The notes: generated by a model from the sequence alone, not told the origin. Positions 1 through 10,013 are shown, counted from the first letter of the stretch. The stretch: 64,000 bases of DNA from 62-47 sp039808365 (GCA_039808365.1 JBDHSX010000003.1:1-64000); one strand, 5' to 3'. Translations and numbers: made by a program.

Positions 1-1206
1 CACTCGCCCAACGACATCATCGTCGACGCCTCGATGCCGGCGATGATCCGCAACGGCGGCAAGATGTGGGGCGCCGATGGCCGCCTCAAGGACGTCAAGG
101 CGGTGATGCCGGAAAGCACCTTCGCCCGCATCTATCAGGAGATGATCAACTTCTGTAAGTGGCACGGCGCGTTCGATCCCAAGACCATGGGCACGGTGCC
201 GAATGTCGGCCTGATGGCGCAGCAGGCGGAGGAATACGGCTCGCACGACAAGACTTTCGAGATCCCCGAGGACGGCGTCGCCAACATTACCGACCTCGCC
301 ACCGGCGAGGTGCTGCTCAGCCAGAACGTCGAGAAGGGCGACCTCTGGCGCATGTGTCAGGTCAAGGACGCCGCCATCCGCGACTGGGTCAAGCTCGCCG
401 TCACCCGCGCCCGCCACTCCGGCATGCCGGTGCTGTTCTGGCTCGATCCCTATCGGCCGCACGAGGCGCAGCTCATCACCAAGGTGAAGATGTATCTGCA
501 CGAGCACGACACCAACGGACTCGACATCCAGATCATGAGCCAGGTGCGCGCCATGCGCTACACGCTGGAGCGCGTGGTGCGCGGCCTCGACACCATCAGC
601 GCCACCGGCAACATCCTGCGCGATTATCTCACCGACCTGTTCCCGATCATGGAATTGGGCACCTCGGCCAAGATGCTGTCGATCGTGCCGCTGATGGCGG
701 GCGGCGGCATGTACGAGACCGGCGCCGGCGGCTCCGCCCCCAAGCACGTCCAGCAACTGGTGGAGGAAAACCACCTGCGCTGGGATTCGCTCGGCGAGTT
801 CCTGGCGCTTGCGGTGTCGCTGGAAGACCTCGGCCTCAAGACCGGCAACCCGAAGGCCAAGCTGTTGGCGAAGACGCTCGACGCCGCCACCGGCAAGCTT
901 CTGGACAACAGAAAGTCACCGTCGCCGCGCACCGGCGAATTGGACAATCGCGGCAGCCAGTTCTATCTGGCGCTGTACTGGGCCGAGGCGCTCGCCGCGC
1001 AGACCGAGGACGCGGAGCTGGCGGCGAAGTTCAAGCCGCTCGCCGAGGCTTTGGCGCGCGATGAGGACAAGATCGTCGCCGAGCTCGCCGCGGTGCAGGG
1101 CGCGCCCGCCGATATCGGCGGCTATTATCTGCCCGATCCGCAGAAATGCGCCGCCGTGATGCGCCCCAGCGCCACTTTCAACGCGGCGCTGGCAAAAGGA
1201 ACGTGA
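1..1206 (+). CDS. icd: NADP-dependent isocitrate dehydrogenase, monomeric type (C-terminal part)
   Basis: The frame is open from the first base, so the gene begins before the window; 401 residues of a family that is usually about 740 residues long are present. The enzyme oxidises and decarboxylates isocitrate to 2-oxoglutarate in the TCA cycle, making NADPH. The opening HSPNDIIVDASMPAMIRNGGK, the stretch around WLDPYRPHEAQLI and the GGGMYETGAGGSAPKH motif are characteristic of the monomeric (IDH-II) family, unrelated in length to the dimeric Icd. The stop is TGA at 1204-1206, followed directly by an interspersed palindromic repeat that may act as the transcript end. Confidence 0.95.
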   Translation, partial: HSPNDIIVDASMPAMIRNGGKMWGADGRLKDVKAVMPESTFARIYQEMINFCKWHGAFDPKTMGTVPNVGLMAQQAEEYGSHDKTFEIPEDGVANITDLATGEVLLSQNVEKGDLWRMCQVKDAAIRDWVKLAVTRARHSGMPVLFWLDPYRPHEAQLITKVKMYLHEHDTNGLDIQIMSQVRAMRYTLERVVRGLDTISATGNILRDYLTDLFPIMELGTSAKMLSIVPLMAGGGMYETGAGGSAPKHVQQLVEENHLRWDSLGEFLALAVSLEDLGLKTGNPKAKLLAKTLDAATGKLLDNRKSPSPRTGELDNRGSQFYLALYWAEALAAQTEDAELAAKFKPLAEALARDEDKIVAELAAVQGAPADIGGYYLPDPQKCAAVMRPSATFNAALAKGT

Positions 1207-1220
1207 AGGGACACGGTGGT

Positions 1221-1302
1221 CGTCATTGCGAGCGAAGCGAAGCAATCCAGGGCAGCAAAGCAAGGACTGTATTGCTTCGTGGCTTCGCTCCTCGCAATGA
1301 CG
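1221..1302. repeat. Interspersed palindromic repeat, family A
   Basis: Left arm CGTCATTGCGAGCGAAGCGA followed by AGCAATCCAG, and right arm ATTGCTTCGTGGCTTCGCTC then CTCGCAATGACG, form a long imperfect inverted repeat. The same arms recur at 12199-12280 and, decayed, at 16686-16755. Here it lies in the intergenic space between convergent icd and putA, so it could form a bidirectional transcript hairpin. Confidence 0.85.
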
Positions 1303-1329
1303 GACGATGATGAGTGATCGGACCTGAAT

Positions 1330-4300
1330 TCACCCCACCGCCATCAGGCGGGCGTTGCCGCCAGCCGCCGTGGTGTTGATCGAGGTCGAGACCTCCTCTA
1401 GCAGCCGGTCGAGGTCATAGGCAAAGGCATCGGCCGCAAGCTCCGGCGTTGACGCCGCCTGCACCGGCACCAGCGGGCCGGGCAATCGCGCGATCCGCGC
1501 ATTGGCCGCCATGATGCGCGCGGCGTCGCCTTCGATCAACGCGCCGGCGAACGGCCCCGCCGTCTCCCAGTCCGCGCGGGAAACAATGCGTGCGGCGACG
1601 GATTTTGGGAGCGCCCGCAGCAATGGCTCAAGCGTGGCGTCGGCGGCGACGGTCGCAGTGTTGCCGGTCGCCAGCGTCGCGGCGAGCTGGTGATAAAAAC
1701 CGGCGGCGGTTTCCGGCAGCAGCAGCAACGTGCCGCGCGGATGCAGCGCGTACAGATTCCGTTCGCCCACGGGACCCATCAACTCCGTGGTGAAGCCGAG
1801 CGCCGCGCGGCGGCCGAGTTCGCGCGCGACGCTCGCCTCGGCGGCGAAGCCTTGCGCGTCGAGCCATGCGACATAGGCGGTCAGCGTCGGATCGGCCGCC
1901 GCTTCGCGCGGCGTCACCGGCGCGCGCGCGACCAGCCGGCCGAGATAAAGCGGCCCGCCGGCTTTCGGGCCGGTGCCGGACAGGCCGCGCCCGCCGAACG
2001 GCTGCACGCCGACCACCGCGCCGATGACGTTGCGATTGACATAAACGTTGCCGGCGCGGATGCGGCCGGTCACCTGCGCGATGGTCTGGTCGAGCCTTGT
2101 GTGCAGGCCGAAGGTGAGGCCGTAGCCGGTGGCGTTGATCGCGTCGATCAGGCGATCGAGATCGCGGCGGCGATAGCGGATGACGTGCAGCACCGGGCCG
2201 AACACCTCGCGGTCGAGATCGGCGATCGAGTCCAGTTCGATCAGGGTCGGCGCGACGAAGGTGCCCGTCGCGGCTTCCTCCGGCAGCGCCAGCCGGTCGA
2301 CCTTGCGGCCGAGCGCGCGCATCTTCGCGACGTGCCGCTCGATATTGTCCCGCGCCTCCACCGTGATCACCGGGCCGATATCGGTCATCAGCCGCACGGT
2401 ATGGCCGATGACAAGCTCGGCCATCGCGCCCCGGAGCATGGTCAGCACGCGGTCGGCGATGTCTTCTTGCAGGCACAGCACCCGCAGCGCCGAGCAACGC
2501 TGCCCGGCGCTGTCGAACGCCGACGCCAGCACGTCGCCGACCACCTGTTCCGGAAGCGCCGAGGAATCGACGATCATGGCGTTCTGTCCGCCGGTCTCCG
2601 CGATCAGCGGCAGCGGCTTTCCGCGCGCCGACAGACGTTGCGACAGTTGCTGCTGAATCGCGCGCGCGACCTCCGTGGAGCCGGTGAACATCACGCCGCA
2701 GGTCTCTCGCGCCGTCACCAGCGCCGCGCCGATAGAGCCGTCGCCGGGCAACAATTGCAGCGCCGTTCGCGGCACGCCGGCCTCAAGCAGAATGTCGACG
2801 GCGGCGGCGGCGGTGAGCGGCGTTTCCTCGGCTGGCTTGGCCAGCACCGGGTTGCCCGCGACCAGCGCGGCCACGACCTGCCCGGTGAAGATCGCCAGCG
2901 GAAAATTCCACGGGCTGATACAGGCGATGGGGCCGAGCGGCGTCTGCATCGGCCCGAAGGTGTCGCGCGCCTGTTGCGCGTAGTAACGCAGGAAATCGAT
3001 CGCCTCGCGGATCTCGGCGACGGCGTTGGCCGCCGATTTCCCGGCCTCGCGCATGACGATGCCCATCAAGGGCTCGATCCGCGCCTGCATCAGGTCGGCG
3101 GCCCGCTCCATGATCGCCGCGCGGGAAGCCGGCTTCACCGCCGCCCATGCCGCCGCGTGCTCCGCCGCGAGCCGCGCGGCGGTTCGCGCCTCGGCTTCGG
3201 TGGCTTCGGTGACGATACCGACGATCTCGCCATGATTGGCGGGATTGCGCACCGCGCGCACCGGACCGCCGCCGGTCGCGCCGTCGGCCAGCACCGGCTC
3301 GGCGTTCCATCCCCCATAGGCGGTGTTCCGGAGGCTCTCGGAGAGCCGCGCGAGCGTGATCTCGTCGGACAGGTCGAGGCCGACGGAGTTTTTCCGCGCG
3401 TCGCCGTACAGCGCGGCGGGCAAGGCGATGCGCGGATGCGGGCTGCCCGGCGCCGGCATGGCGCGAACCGTCTCGACCGGATCGGCGGTCAACTCATCGA
3501 CCGACACCGCGGGATCGGCGATGCGGTGGACGAACGAGGAGTTCGCGCCGTTCTCCAGGAGGCGGCGCACCAGATAGGCCAGCAGCGTCTCATGGGTGCC
3601 GACCGGCGCGTAGATGCGACAGGGCCGGTCGAGCTTGCCGGCGCCGACCACTTCGTCGTAGAGCGGCTCGCCCATGCCGTGCAGACACTGAAATTCGTAG
3701 TCGCCCGGATGGAAGTCCGGCCCCGCCATCTCGTAAACGCTCGCCAGCGTCTGCGCGTTGTGGGTGGCGAATTGCGGGAACACGGCGTCGCGGGCATCAA
3801 GCAGTTTTCGCGCGCAGGCGATATAGGAGACGTCGGTGTGGACTTTTCGCGTGAACACCGGAAAATCCACCATGCCGTCGACCTGCGCCCGCTTGATCTC
3901 GGCGTCCCAATACGCGCCCTTGACCAGTCGCACCGCGATGCGGCGCTTGGTGCGGCGCGCGAGGTCAATGACGAAATCGATCACGAACGGGCAACGCTTG
4001 CCGTAGGCCTGCACCACGAAGCCGATGCCGTTCCAGCCTTTGAGCGCCGGGTCATGGCACAGCGTCTCCAGCACGCCGAGCGACAATTCAAGGCGGTCGG
4101 CTTCCTCGGCGTCGATATTGACGCCGATGTCGTAGCGCTTCGCCAGTTCGCACAAGGCTTTCACCCTCGGCCCCAGCTCGCGCATCACCCGCGCCGCCTG
4201 CGCCCGGCTATAGCGCGGATGCAGCGCCGACAGCTTGATCGAGATTCCGGGGCCGGCGTCAATGCCGCGCCCGGCGGACGCCGCGCCGATGGCGTGGATC

Positions 4301-5019
4301 GCGGATTCGTAGTCGCGGTAATAGCGTTCGGCGTCGGCCGCGGTCATCGCCGCCTCGCCCAGCATGTCGTAGGAATAGCGGAAGCCACGCGCCTCCTGCG
4401 GCCGGGCGCGCCGCAGCGCCTCGTCGATGGTCTCACCCTTGACGAACTTCTCACCCATCATCCGCATCGCGGTGTCGACGCCGCGCCGGATCACCGGCTC
4501 GCCGCAGCGCGCGATCAGCCGGGTCAGCGCCGCGGTCAGGCTGCCGTCGTTGACGGTGGAGGTCAGCTTGCCGGTGACGACGAGGCCCCAGGTCGCGGCG
4601 TTGACGAACAGCGAGCGATGATGACCGAGGTGCGAGGCCCAGTCGCCGCTCGCGATCTTGTCGCGGATCAGCGCGTCGCGGGTCTCGACATCGGGGATGC
4701 GCAGCAGCGCCTCCGCGAGGCACATCAGCGCCACGCCCTCCTGGCTGGACAGCGAATATTCCTGCACCAGCCCCTCGACGCCGCCGGAGCCGCCATCCTT
4801 GGCCCGCAACGCCTCGATCAGGCGGCGGGCGGTCGCGGCGATCCGCCCTCGCGCCGCCGGCTCGAAGGCGGCGGCTTCCAGCAGCGGCGGCAGGCAGTCG
4901 GCTTCCGGCCGGCGGCAGGCAAAGGCGATCGCCGTGTGCAGCGCCGTTCGCGGATGAAACGGCGGCGCGAAAAAGGTGAAGAACGGCGAGTCCGGCGGCG
5001 GCAGGGGCGGCGATGCCAT
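1330..5019 (-). CDS. putA: Bifunctional proline dehydrogenase / L-glutamate gamma-semialdehyde dehydrogenase PutA
   Basis: PutA oxidises proline to glutamate in two steps using FAD and NAD. The 1229-residue protein has a helical N-terminal region, a proline dehydrogenase barrel (about 200-500, with KGAYW near 367 and the substrate-binding signature RRLLENGANSSFV near 485-497), then an aldehyde dehydrogenase domain (about 590-1050, with SPWNF, Glu808 in AETGGQ and catalytic Cys842 in SAGQRCS) and a C-terminal extension. There is no N-terminal ribbon-helix-helix domain, so it should not be the autoregulating trifunctional form. Regulation probably comes from the divergent Lrp-type gene at 5165. 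A GAGGA ribosome site precedes the ATG. Confidence 0.97.
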   Translation of the reverse strand: MASPPLPPPDSPFFTFFAPPFHPRTALHTAIAFACRRPEADCLPPLLEAAAFEPAARGRIAATARRLIEALRAKDGGSGGVEGLVQEYSLSSQEGVALMCLAEALLRIPDVETRDALIRDKIASGDWASHLGHHRSLFVNAATWGLVVTGKLTSTVNDGSLTAALTRLIARCGEPVIRRGVDTAMRMMGEKFVKGETIDEALRRARPQEARGFRYSYDMLGEAAMTAADAERYYRDYESAIHAIGAASAGRGIDAGPGISIKLSALHPRYSRAQAARVMRELGPRVKALCELAKRYDIGVNIDAEEADRLELSLGVLETLCHDPALKGWNGIGFVVQAYGKRCPFVIDFVIDLARRTKRRIAVRLVKGAYWDAEIKRAQVDGMVDFPVFTRKVHTDVSYIACARKLLDARDAVFPQFATHNAQTLASVYEMAGPDFHPGDYEFQCLHGMGEPLYDEVVGAGKLDRPCRIYAPVGTHETLLAYLVRRLLENGANSSFVHRIADPAVSVDELTADPVETVRAMPAPGSPHPRIALPAALYGDARKNSVGLDLSDEITLARLSESLRNTAYGGWNAEPVLADGATGGGPVRAVRNPANHGEIVGIVTEATEAEARTAARLAAEHAAAWAAVKPASRAAIMERAADLMQARIEPLMGIVMREAGKSAANAVAEIREAIDFLRYYAQQARDTFGPMQTPLGPIACISPWNFPLAIFTGQVVAALVAGNPVLAKPAEETPLTAAAAVDILLEAGVPRTALQLLPGDGSIGAALVTARETCGVMFTGSTEVARAIQQQLSQRLSARGKPLPLIAETGGQNAMIVDSSALPEQVVGDVLASAFDSAGQRCSALRVLCLQEDIADRVLTMLRGAMAELVIGHTVRLMTDIGPVITVEARDNIERHVAKMRALGRKVDRLALPEEAATGTFVAPTLIELDSIADLDREVFGPVLHVIRYRRRDLDRLIDAINATGYGLTFGLHTRLDQTIAQVTGRIRAGNVYVNRNVIGAVVGVQPFGGRGLSGTGPKAGGPLYLGRLVARAPVTPREAAADPTLTAYVAWLDAQGFAAEASVARELGRRAALGFTTELMGPVGERNLYALHPRGTLLLLPETAAGFYHQLAATLATGNTATVAADATLEPLLRALPKSVAARIVSRADWETAGPFAGALIEGDAARIMAANARIARLPGPLVPVQAASTPELAADAFAYDLDRLLEEVSTSINTTAAGGNARLMAVG

Positions 5020-5111
5020 CGGCGATTCCTCAAGGCGGAAGGCGGACGAAAGGATCGGGAGAGACGATCGAGGATAGCACGCGCGGCAGAATCGATTTGA
5101 CTTTGTTCGGC

Positions 5112-5164
5112 TCGATAGGCATCAAAATGATCTTTAAAATAAACTCATAGCAGGATTTTACACC
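5112..5164. promoter_or_regulatory. AT-rich putA-putR divergent control region
   Basis: The 145-bp gap between putA and the Lrp-type gene contains a locally AT-rich stretch with the small inverted repeat ATCA-AAA-TGAT at 5121-5131. Lrp-family activators usually bind degenerate AT-rich sites beside their own divergent target, so this is the likely binding region. No clear -35/-10 pair was found. Confidence 0.4.
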
Positions 5165-5626
5165 GTGATATCGGACAATTTTGGTGAAATCGATCAGTTT
5201 GATCGGAAAATCCTCGAAGCCGTGGCGGCCGATGGCCGCATTTCCATCACCGACCTGTCGGCCCGCGTCGGACTGTCGAAGACGCCGTGCAAGGCGCGGC
5301 TGCAACGGCTGACGGCCGAGGGCTACATCTCGGGCTTTCGCGCGGTGCTGAATCCGGCAAAGCTCGGGCTCGACCATGTCGCCTTCGCCGAAGTGAAGCT
5401 GACCGACACCCGCGACGCCGCGTTGCGCAGCTTCAACGAGGCGGTGATGAAGATCCGCGAGGTCGAGGAGTGCCACATGATCGCGGGCCGCTTCGACTAT
5501 CTGTTGAAGATCCGCACGCCGGACATCCGCCGTTACCGGCTGGTGCTCGGCGAGAAGATTTCCAGCCTGCCGTTCGTCGCCAGCACCTCCACCAACGTGG
5601 TGATGGAGTCGGTCAAGGAGACCTGA
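5165..5626 (+). CDS. putR: Lrp/AsnC family regulator, probable proline-responsive activator of putA
   Basis: This 153-residue protein has the classic Lrp layout: an N-terminal winged helix-turn-helix (LDRKIL-like start DQFDRKILEAVAADG, recognition part LSARVGLSKTPCKARLQRL) and a C-terminal RAM effector domain (about 70-150, containing FDYLLKIRTPDI). The GTG at 5165 is the only good start ahead of the HTH. It is transcribed away from putA, the arrangement of the proline-sensing PutR regulators of Agrobacterium and Rhodobacter. The family assignment is secure; the specific role is inferred from position. Confidence 0.88.
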   Translation: MISDNFGEIDQFDRKILEAVAADGRISITDLSARVGLSKTPCKARLQRLTAEGYISGFRAVLNPAKLGLDHVAFAEVKLTDTRDAALRSFNEAVMKIREVEECHMIAGRFDYLLKIRTPDIRRYRLVLGEKISSLPFVASTSTNVVMESVKET

Positions 5627-5844
5627 CGCGGCCGCCCGGAGGCGCGGCCGGAGAGGCCGCGGCGCGGCAAAACGGCTTGATCCAAGCGGTTTTTCGCAAG
5701 CGGAGAGTCCGAAAAAGGCGATTCACCCCTTAAAAATAGCGATTCCCGCCAACAAACCTGTGCAAAGGCGCAGGGTTTCCCGCTTTTTGCGGGGCCATTC
5801 CAATATGGTTCGCGTGATAACGAGGGCGAATCAGAGGAGATACA

Positions 5845-6144
5845 ATGCCCACCCAGATGTCGAAAGCGCAGTTGATCGAACGGATCGCGACGCAAACCGA
5901 ATTGTCGAAGCGGGACGTCAAGGGCGTGATGGACACGCTCGTCGAGGTCGGCCACAAGGAACTCAAGAAGAACGGCATCTTCCTGGTTCCGGGTTTCGCC
6001 AAGTTCGTCGTCATCAAGAAGCCGGCTACCAAGGCGCGCAAGGGGACCAACCCCTTCACCGGCGAAGCCATGACCTTCAAGGCCAAGCCGGCCCGCAAGA
6101 TCGTGCGCGCCCGCCCGGTCAAGGCCGCCAAGGACGCGGTGTAA
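5845..6144 (+). CDS. hup: HU-family histone-like DNA-binding protein
   Basis: This 99-residue HU/IHF-fold protein bends and compacts DNA non-specifically. Dimerisation helices are followed by the beta arm with GFAKFVVIKKPATKARKGTNP, in which the usual HU arm sequence GFG is GFA and the R-G-NP turn is kept as KGTNP. The C-terminus is rich in lysine and arginine (AKPARKIVRARPVKAAKDAV). AGAGGAG lies just before the ATG. It appears monocistronic, followed by hairpins at 6153-6195 and 6231-6255. It could be an HU paralogue rather than the main HU. Confidence 0.93.
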   Translation: MPTQMSKAQLIERIATQTELSKRDVKGVMDTLVEVGHKELKKNGIFLVPGFAKFVVIKKPATKARKGTNPFTGEAMTFKAKPARKIVRARPVKAAKDAV

Positions 6145-6230
6145 TAACGATCCGGGTTTCGGACCTTGCGCTAACGCCCATCGCGCCGAAACCCGATCCG
6201 GGATCCCCGTCCCGTTCATTGCAAACGATA

Positions 6231-6255
6231 TTGGGCCGCATCATGTGCGGCCCAA
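6231..6255 (+). terminator. Probable intrinsic terminator after the HU gene
   Basis: A perfect 10-bp GC-rich stem (TTGGGCCGCA with TGCGGCCCAA) encloses a 5-nt loop and is followed by ATCGTTT. The T run is short. It separates hup from pyrC. An additional CGGGTTTCGG / CCGAAACCCG inverted repeat at 6153-6195 precedes it. Confidence 0.6.
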
Positions 6256-6300
6256 ATCGTTTCGGCCTATACTGCGCGCAGCGACAACAGAGGATGCGGC

Positions 6301-7383
6301 ATGAGCCTGGAGACGATGTTCGACAAGGCCGCGGCGAACGCCGCGCCGGTCGCCGCGATCACCATCCGCCGCCCGGACGACTGGCACGTCCACCTGCGCG
6401 ATGGCGCGATGCTGAGCGCCGTGCTGCCGTTCACCGCCGCGCAGTTCGCACGCGGCATCATCATGCCGAACCTGGTGCCGCCGGTGACCACGGTGGAAGC
6501 CGCTTCCGCCTATCGCGACCGCATTCTGGCGGCGCGGCCGCAAAACTCCGACTTCCAGCCGCTGATGACCTGCTACCTGACCGACATGACCGCGCCCGAC
6601 GAGATCGCGCGCGGCCACGCCGAAGGCGTGTGGGTCGCGGCGAAGCTCTATCCGGCGGGCGCCACCACCAACGCCCATCACGGCGTCACCGACATCCCGG
6701 CGCTGGCGCCGGTGCTGGAGCGCATGGAAAGGATCGGCATGCCGGTCTTGATCCATGGCGAATCCACCGATCCCGAGGTCGATATCTTCGACCGCGAGGC
6801 GGTGTTCATGGAGCGGAGCCTGCTGCCGCTGCTCAAGCGCCACCCCGGCCTCAAGGTGGTGATCGAGCACGCCACCACGGCGGAGACGCTGGACATCGTC
6901 CGCGCCCACGCGACACGTGCCGCCGCCACCCTCACGCCGCATCATCTCGTCATCAACCGCACCTCGATTTTTCAGGGCGGGTTGCAGCCGCATCTGTATT
7001 GCCTGCCGGTGGCCAAGCGCGAGCGCCATCGGCTGGCGCTGCGCCGGGCCGCGACCTCGGGCGAGGGCTGCTTCTTCATCGGCACCGACACCGCGCCGCA
7101 TCCGCGCGCGCGCAAGGAGGCCGAATGCTGCTCGGCCGGCATTTTCGGCGGCGCCACCGCGTTGCAAACCTATGTGCAGGTGTTCGACGAGGAGAACGCG
7201 CTCGACCGTTTCGAGGCGTTCGCCTCCCTCAACGGCGCGCGCTTCTACGGGCTTGAGCCCAATCGCGGCACCATCACGCTGGAGCGCCGCGAGAGCCGCG
7301 CGATGGCCGCGATCGGCGTCGGCGACGACGAGGTGGTGGTGTTTCGCGGCGGCGTCGCGCTGCCGTGGTCGATCGCATCCTGA
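6301..7383 (+). CDS. pyrC: Dihydroorotase (class II, homodimeric)
   Basis: PyrC cyclises N-carbamoyl-L-aspartate to dihydroorotate in pyrimidine synthesis. The 360-residue length and the motifs fit the E. coli-type PyrC: zinc ligands in DWHVHLRDG (His29, His31), the lysine carboxylated to bridge the metals in AAKLYPAGATTN (Lys115), the metal-binding IHGE and IEHATT, and the active-site Asp in FFIGTDTAPH. It follows the HU terminator and has its own upstream region, so it is likely transcribed alone. Confidence 0.97.
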   Translation: MSLETMFDKAAANAAPVAAITIRRPDDWHVHLRDGAMLSAVLPFTAAQFARGIIMPNLVPPVTTVEAASAYRDRILAARPQNSDFQPLMTCYLTDMTAPDEIARGHAEGVWVAAKLYPAGATTNAHHGVTDIPALAPVLERMERIGMPVLIHGESTDPEVDIFDREAVFMERSLLPLLKRHPGLKVVIEHATTAETLDIVRAHATRAAATLTPHHLVINRTSIFQGGLQPHLYCLPVAKRERHRLALRRAATSGEGCFFIGTDTAPHPRARKEAECCSAGIFGGATALQTYVQVFDEENALDRFEAFASLNGARFYGLEPNRGTITLERRESRAMAAIGVGDDEVVVFRGGVALPWSIAS

Positions 7384-7557
7384 TCCGGTCCACCGGCGCG
7401 CATGATTGACTTGACCTGACGCGGAATTGGTCTTTTTCTGGTTCCCCCCGTTTGGACATGCCGCCGAGCGGCGGCGTATCAGTCTCATATCGGCATTGAC
7501 GCAGTATCCGGCACGCGCCCGCGCGGAGTTGGGACTTGACGCATCGGGAGATCGACC

Positions 7558-9825
7558 GTGCTGGAAGACGACCAAGCCAATCTTCGCCTGTCGGCGCTGC
7601 GCTTTCACGAACTTCCCAAACCGGGCAAGATCGAGCTGACTCCGACCAAGCCGTTGTCCAACACCCGCGATCTGGCGCTGGCCTATTCCCCCGGCGTCGC
7701 CGCGCCCTGCGAGGAAATCGCCGCCGATCCCGAGCAAGCCTATCGCTACACCGCGAAGGGCAATCTGGTCGCGGTGATTTCCAACGGCACCGCGGTGCTC
7801 GGGCTCGGCAACATCGGCGCGGCGGCGGCGAAGCCGGTGATGGAAGGCAAGGCGGTTCTGTTCAAGAAATTCGCCGGCATCGACGGCATCGACATCGAGA
7901 TCGCGGAAAACGATCCGGCCAAGCTGATCGAAATCATCGCGCCGCTGGAGCCGAGCTTCGGCGGCATCAATCTGGAGGACATCAAGGCGCCGGACTGTTT
8001 CCAGGTCGAGGAAGCGCTGCGCGAGCGCATGAAGATCCCGGTGTTCCATGACGACCAGCACGGCACCGCGATCATTGTCGCCGCCGCCGTGCTCAACGCG
8101 ATGCAACTGGTCGGCAAGGATATCGGCAACGTCAAGATCTGCACCTCCGGCGCCGGGGCGGCGGCGATCGCCTGCATGGACATGCTGATCGCGGTCGGCG
8201 CCAAGCGCGAGAACATCTTCATCGCCGACTCAAAGGGCCTCGTCACCGCCAAGCGCGGCAATTCGGTCGACCGCTGGCGCGGCGCGTTCGCGCAGGACAC
8301 CGACGCCACCGAACTCGCCGACGTGATGGCCGGCGCGGACATCTATGTCGGGCTGTCGCAGGCCGGCGCGCTGAAGCCGGAGATGATCCGCGACATGGCG
8401 GAAAATCCGGTGATCCTGGCGCTGTCCAATCCGGTGCCGGAGATCATGCCCGAGGTCGCCATCGCGGCGCGGCCGGACGCGCTGATCTGCACCGGGCGCT
8501 CCGACTATCCGAACCAGGTCAACAACGTGCTGTGCTTCCCCTTCATCTTCCGCGGCGCGCTGGATTCCGGCGCGACCGTCATCAACGAGGACATGAAGCG
8601 CGCCGCCGCCTACGCCATCGCACAACTGGCGCACGAGCCGGCGATGGACGTGACCGCGAGCGGCGCGCCGGCGAAGTTCGGCCGCGACTACCTGATTCCC
8701 TCGCCGTTCGATCAACGGCTGATCCTGCGCATCGCGCCGGCGGTGGCGCAGGCGGCGATGAGCAGCGGCGTGGCGCGGCGGCCGATCGCCGACATGGCGG
8801 CCTATCAGGACAGCCTCAAGCGCTTCGTGTTCCGCTCCGGCCTGGTGATGAAGCCGATGATCGAGCGCACGCTCGGCAAGAACATCCGCGTCGCCTTCGC
8901 CGACGGCGAGGACGAGCGGGTGCTGCGCGCCGCGCATGTGCTGATCGTCGAGCAGATCGCGCGCCCGATCCTGATCGGGCGGCCGACGGTGATCGAGCAG
9001 CGTTTCGAGCGGCTGGGGCTGCCGCTGCGCGCCGGCGACATCGAGATCATCAATCCGGAGGACGATCCGCGCTATCGCGATTACGTCGCGCTGTATCATT
9101 CCTTGCAGGAGCGCAACGGCGTGACGCTGGACAGCGCCCGCGCCATCGTGCGCACCGACACCACGGCGATCGGCGCGCTGGGGCTGCTGCGCGGCGAGGC
9201 CGACGCGCTGCTGTGCGGGCTCGGCGGCGACTTTCCCCGCCACGCGCGGGAGCTGCAATCGATCCTCGGCCTGGCCGACGGCGTCTCGCATCTGTCGACG
9301 CTGTCGGTGCTGATCATGCCGCGCGGCACGTTCTTCCTCGCCGATACCTACGTCAACGTCGATCCCGACGCCGACGAACTGGTGAAGATCACCTTGCAGG
9401 CGCGCGATCACATGAGCCGCTTCGCCATCAAGGCGAAAGTGGCGCTGCTCAGCCATTCGGCGTTCGGCTCGCGCGACGCCGCCTCCGCCGCCAAGATGCG
9501 CGAGGTCTATCGCAAGCTGAAGGCGGTCGCGCCCGATCTTCTGGTCGAGGGCGAGATGCCGGGCGACCTCGCGGTCAACGAAACGCTGCGCAAGGGCTAC
9601 ATTTCCGACCCCGCCTTTCCGGGTGAGGCCAATCTGCTGATCTTCCCCAATCTGGAAGCGGCGAACCTATCGCTGACCCTGCTCGCGGAAATCAACAACG
9701 GCCTGCCGATCGGCCCCATCCTGATGGGCGCCGGCAAGGCCGCGCACGTGCTCGCGCCCACGGTGACCAGCCGCGGCATCATCAACATGGCGGCAATCGC
9801 CGCCGCCGAGGCGGTGAAGGGCTGA
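7558..9825 (+). CDS. maeB: NADP-dependent malic enzyme with C-terminal phosphotransacetylase-like domain
   Basis: It decarboxylates malate to pyruvate, producing NADPH. The 755 residues divide into a malic-enzyme catalytic part (catalytic Tyr43 in ALAYSPGVAAPC, metal and substrate residues around FHDDQHGT, nucleotide-binding CTSGAGAAAIACMD) and, from about residue 430, a phosphate-acetyltransferase-like domain without its own active transferase role in this family. The start is GTG, supported by GGGAG upstream. The two-domain form is the usual proteobacterial MaeB, often inhibited by acetyl-CoA. Confidence 0.97.
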   Translation: MLEDDQANLRLSALRFHELPKPGKIELTPTKPLSNTRDLALAYSPGVAAPCEEIAADPEQAYRYTAKGNLVAVISNGTAVLGLGNIGAAAAKPVMEGKAVLFKKFAGIDGIDIEIAENDPAKLIEIIAPLEPSFGGINLEDIKAPDCFQVEEALRERMKIPVFHDDQHGTAIIVAAAVLNAMQLVGKDIGNVKICTSGAGAAAIACMDMLIAVGAKRENIFIADSKGLVTAKRGNSVDRWRGAFAQDTDATELADVMAGADIYVGLSQAGALKPEMIRDMAENPVILALSNPVPEIMPEVAIAARPDALICTGRSDYPNQVNNVLCFPFIFRGALDSGATVINEDMKRAAAYAIAQLAHEPAMDVTASGAPAKFGRDYLIPSPFDQRLILRIAPAVAQAAMSSGVARRPIADMAAYQDSLKRFVFRSGLVMKPMIERTLGKNIRVAFADGEDERVLRAAHVLIVEQIARPILIGRPTVIEQRFERLGLPLRAGDIEIINPEDDPRYRDYVALYHSLQERNGVTLDSARAIVRTDTTAIGALGLLRGEADALLCGLGGDFPRHARELQSILGLADGVSHLSTLSVLIMPRGTFFLADTYVNVDPDADELVKITLQARDHMSRFAIKAKVALLSHSAFGSRDAASAAKMREVYRKLKAVAPDLLVEGEMPGDLAVNETLRKGYISDPAFPGEANLLIFPNLEAANLSLTLLAEINNGLPIGPILMGAGKAAHVLAPTVTSRGIINMAAIAAAEAVKG

Positions 9826-9862
9826 GGCGCGAAAGGTTCTCGGAGCCTGACGGGAAATGAGG

Positions 9863-9965
9863 CGTCATCGTCCGCGAAAGCGGACGATCCAGTAATCGGG
9901 ATAGGCGTGTCGGAAATTTTGCCCGCCATGGCGTACTGAGTACTCCGCTTTCGCGGAGTACGACG
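9863..9965. repeat. Interspersed palindromic repeat, family C
   Basis: CGTCATCGTCCGCGAAAGCG continuing GACGATCCAGTA is mirrored by GTACTCCGCTTTCGCGGAGT ACGACG about 80 bp later. Each arm is itself a hairpin around GCGAAAGC. It fills the gap between convergent maeB and the HAD gene. A related, more GC-rich element lies at 39443-39561. Confidence 0.75.
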
Positions 9966-10013
9966 TTTTCCGTGTTGCAGATTTAATCCGAAAGCGAATT
10001 TTCCGGCGATCCC

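Noticed and set aside
1690..5100. A 1136-codon open frame opposite putA
   Set aside because: It is a mirror of putA codon bias in GC-rich DNA; its product is a repetitive Arg/Gly/Asp/Ala mixture with no domain, and putA motifs are complete on the other strand.
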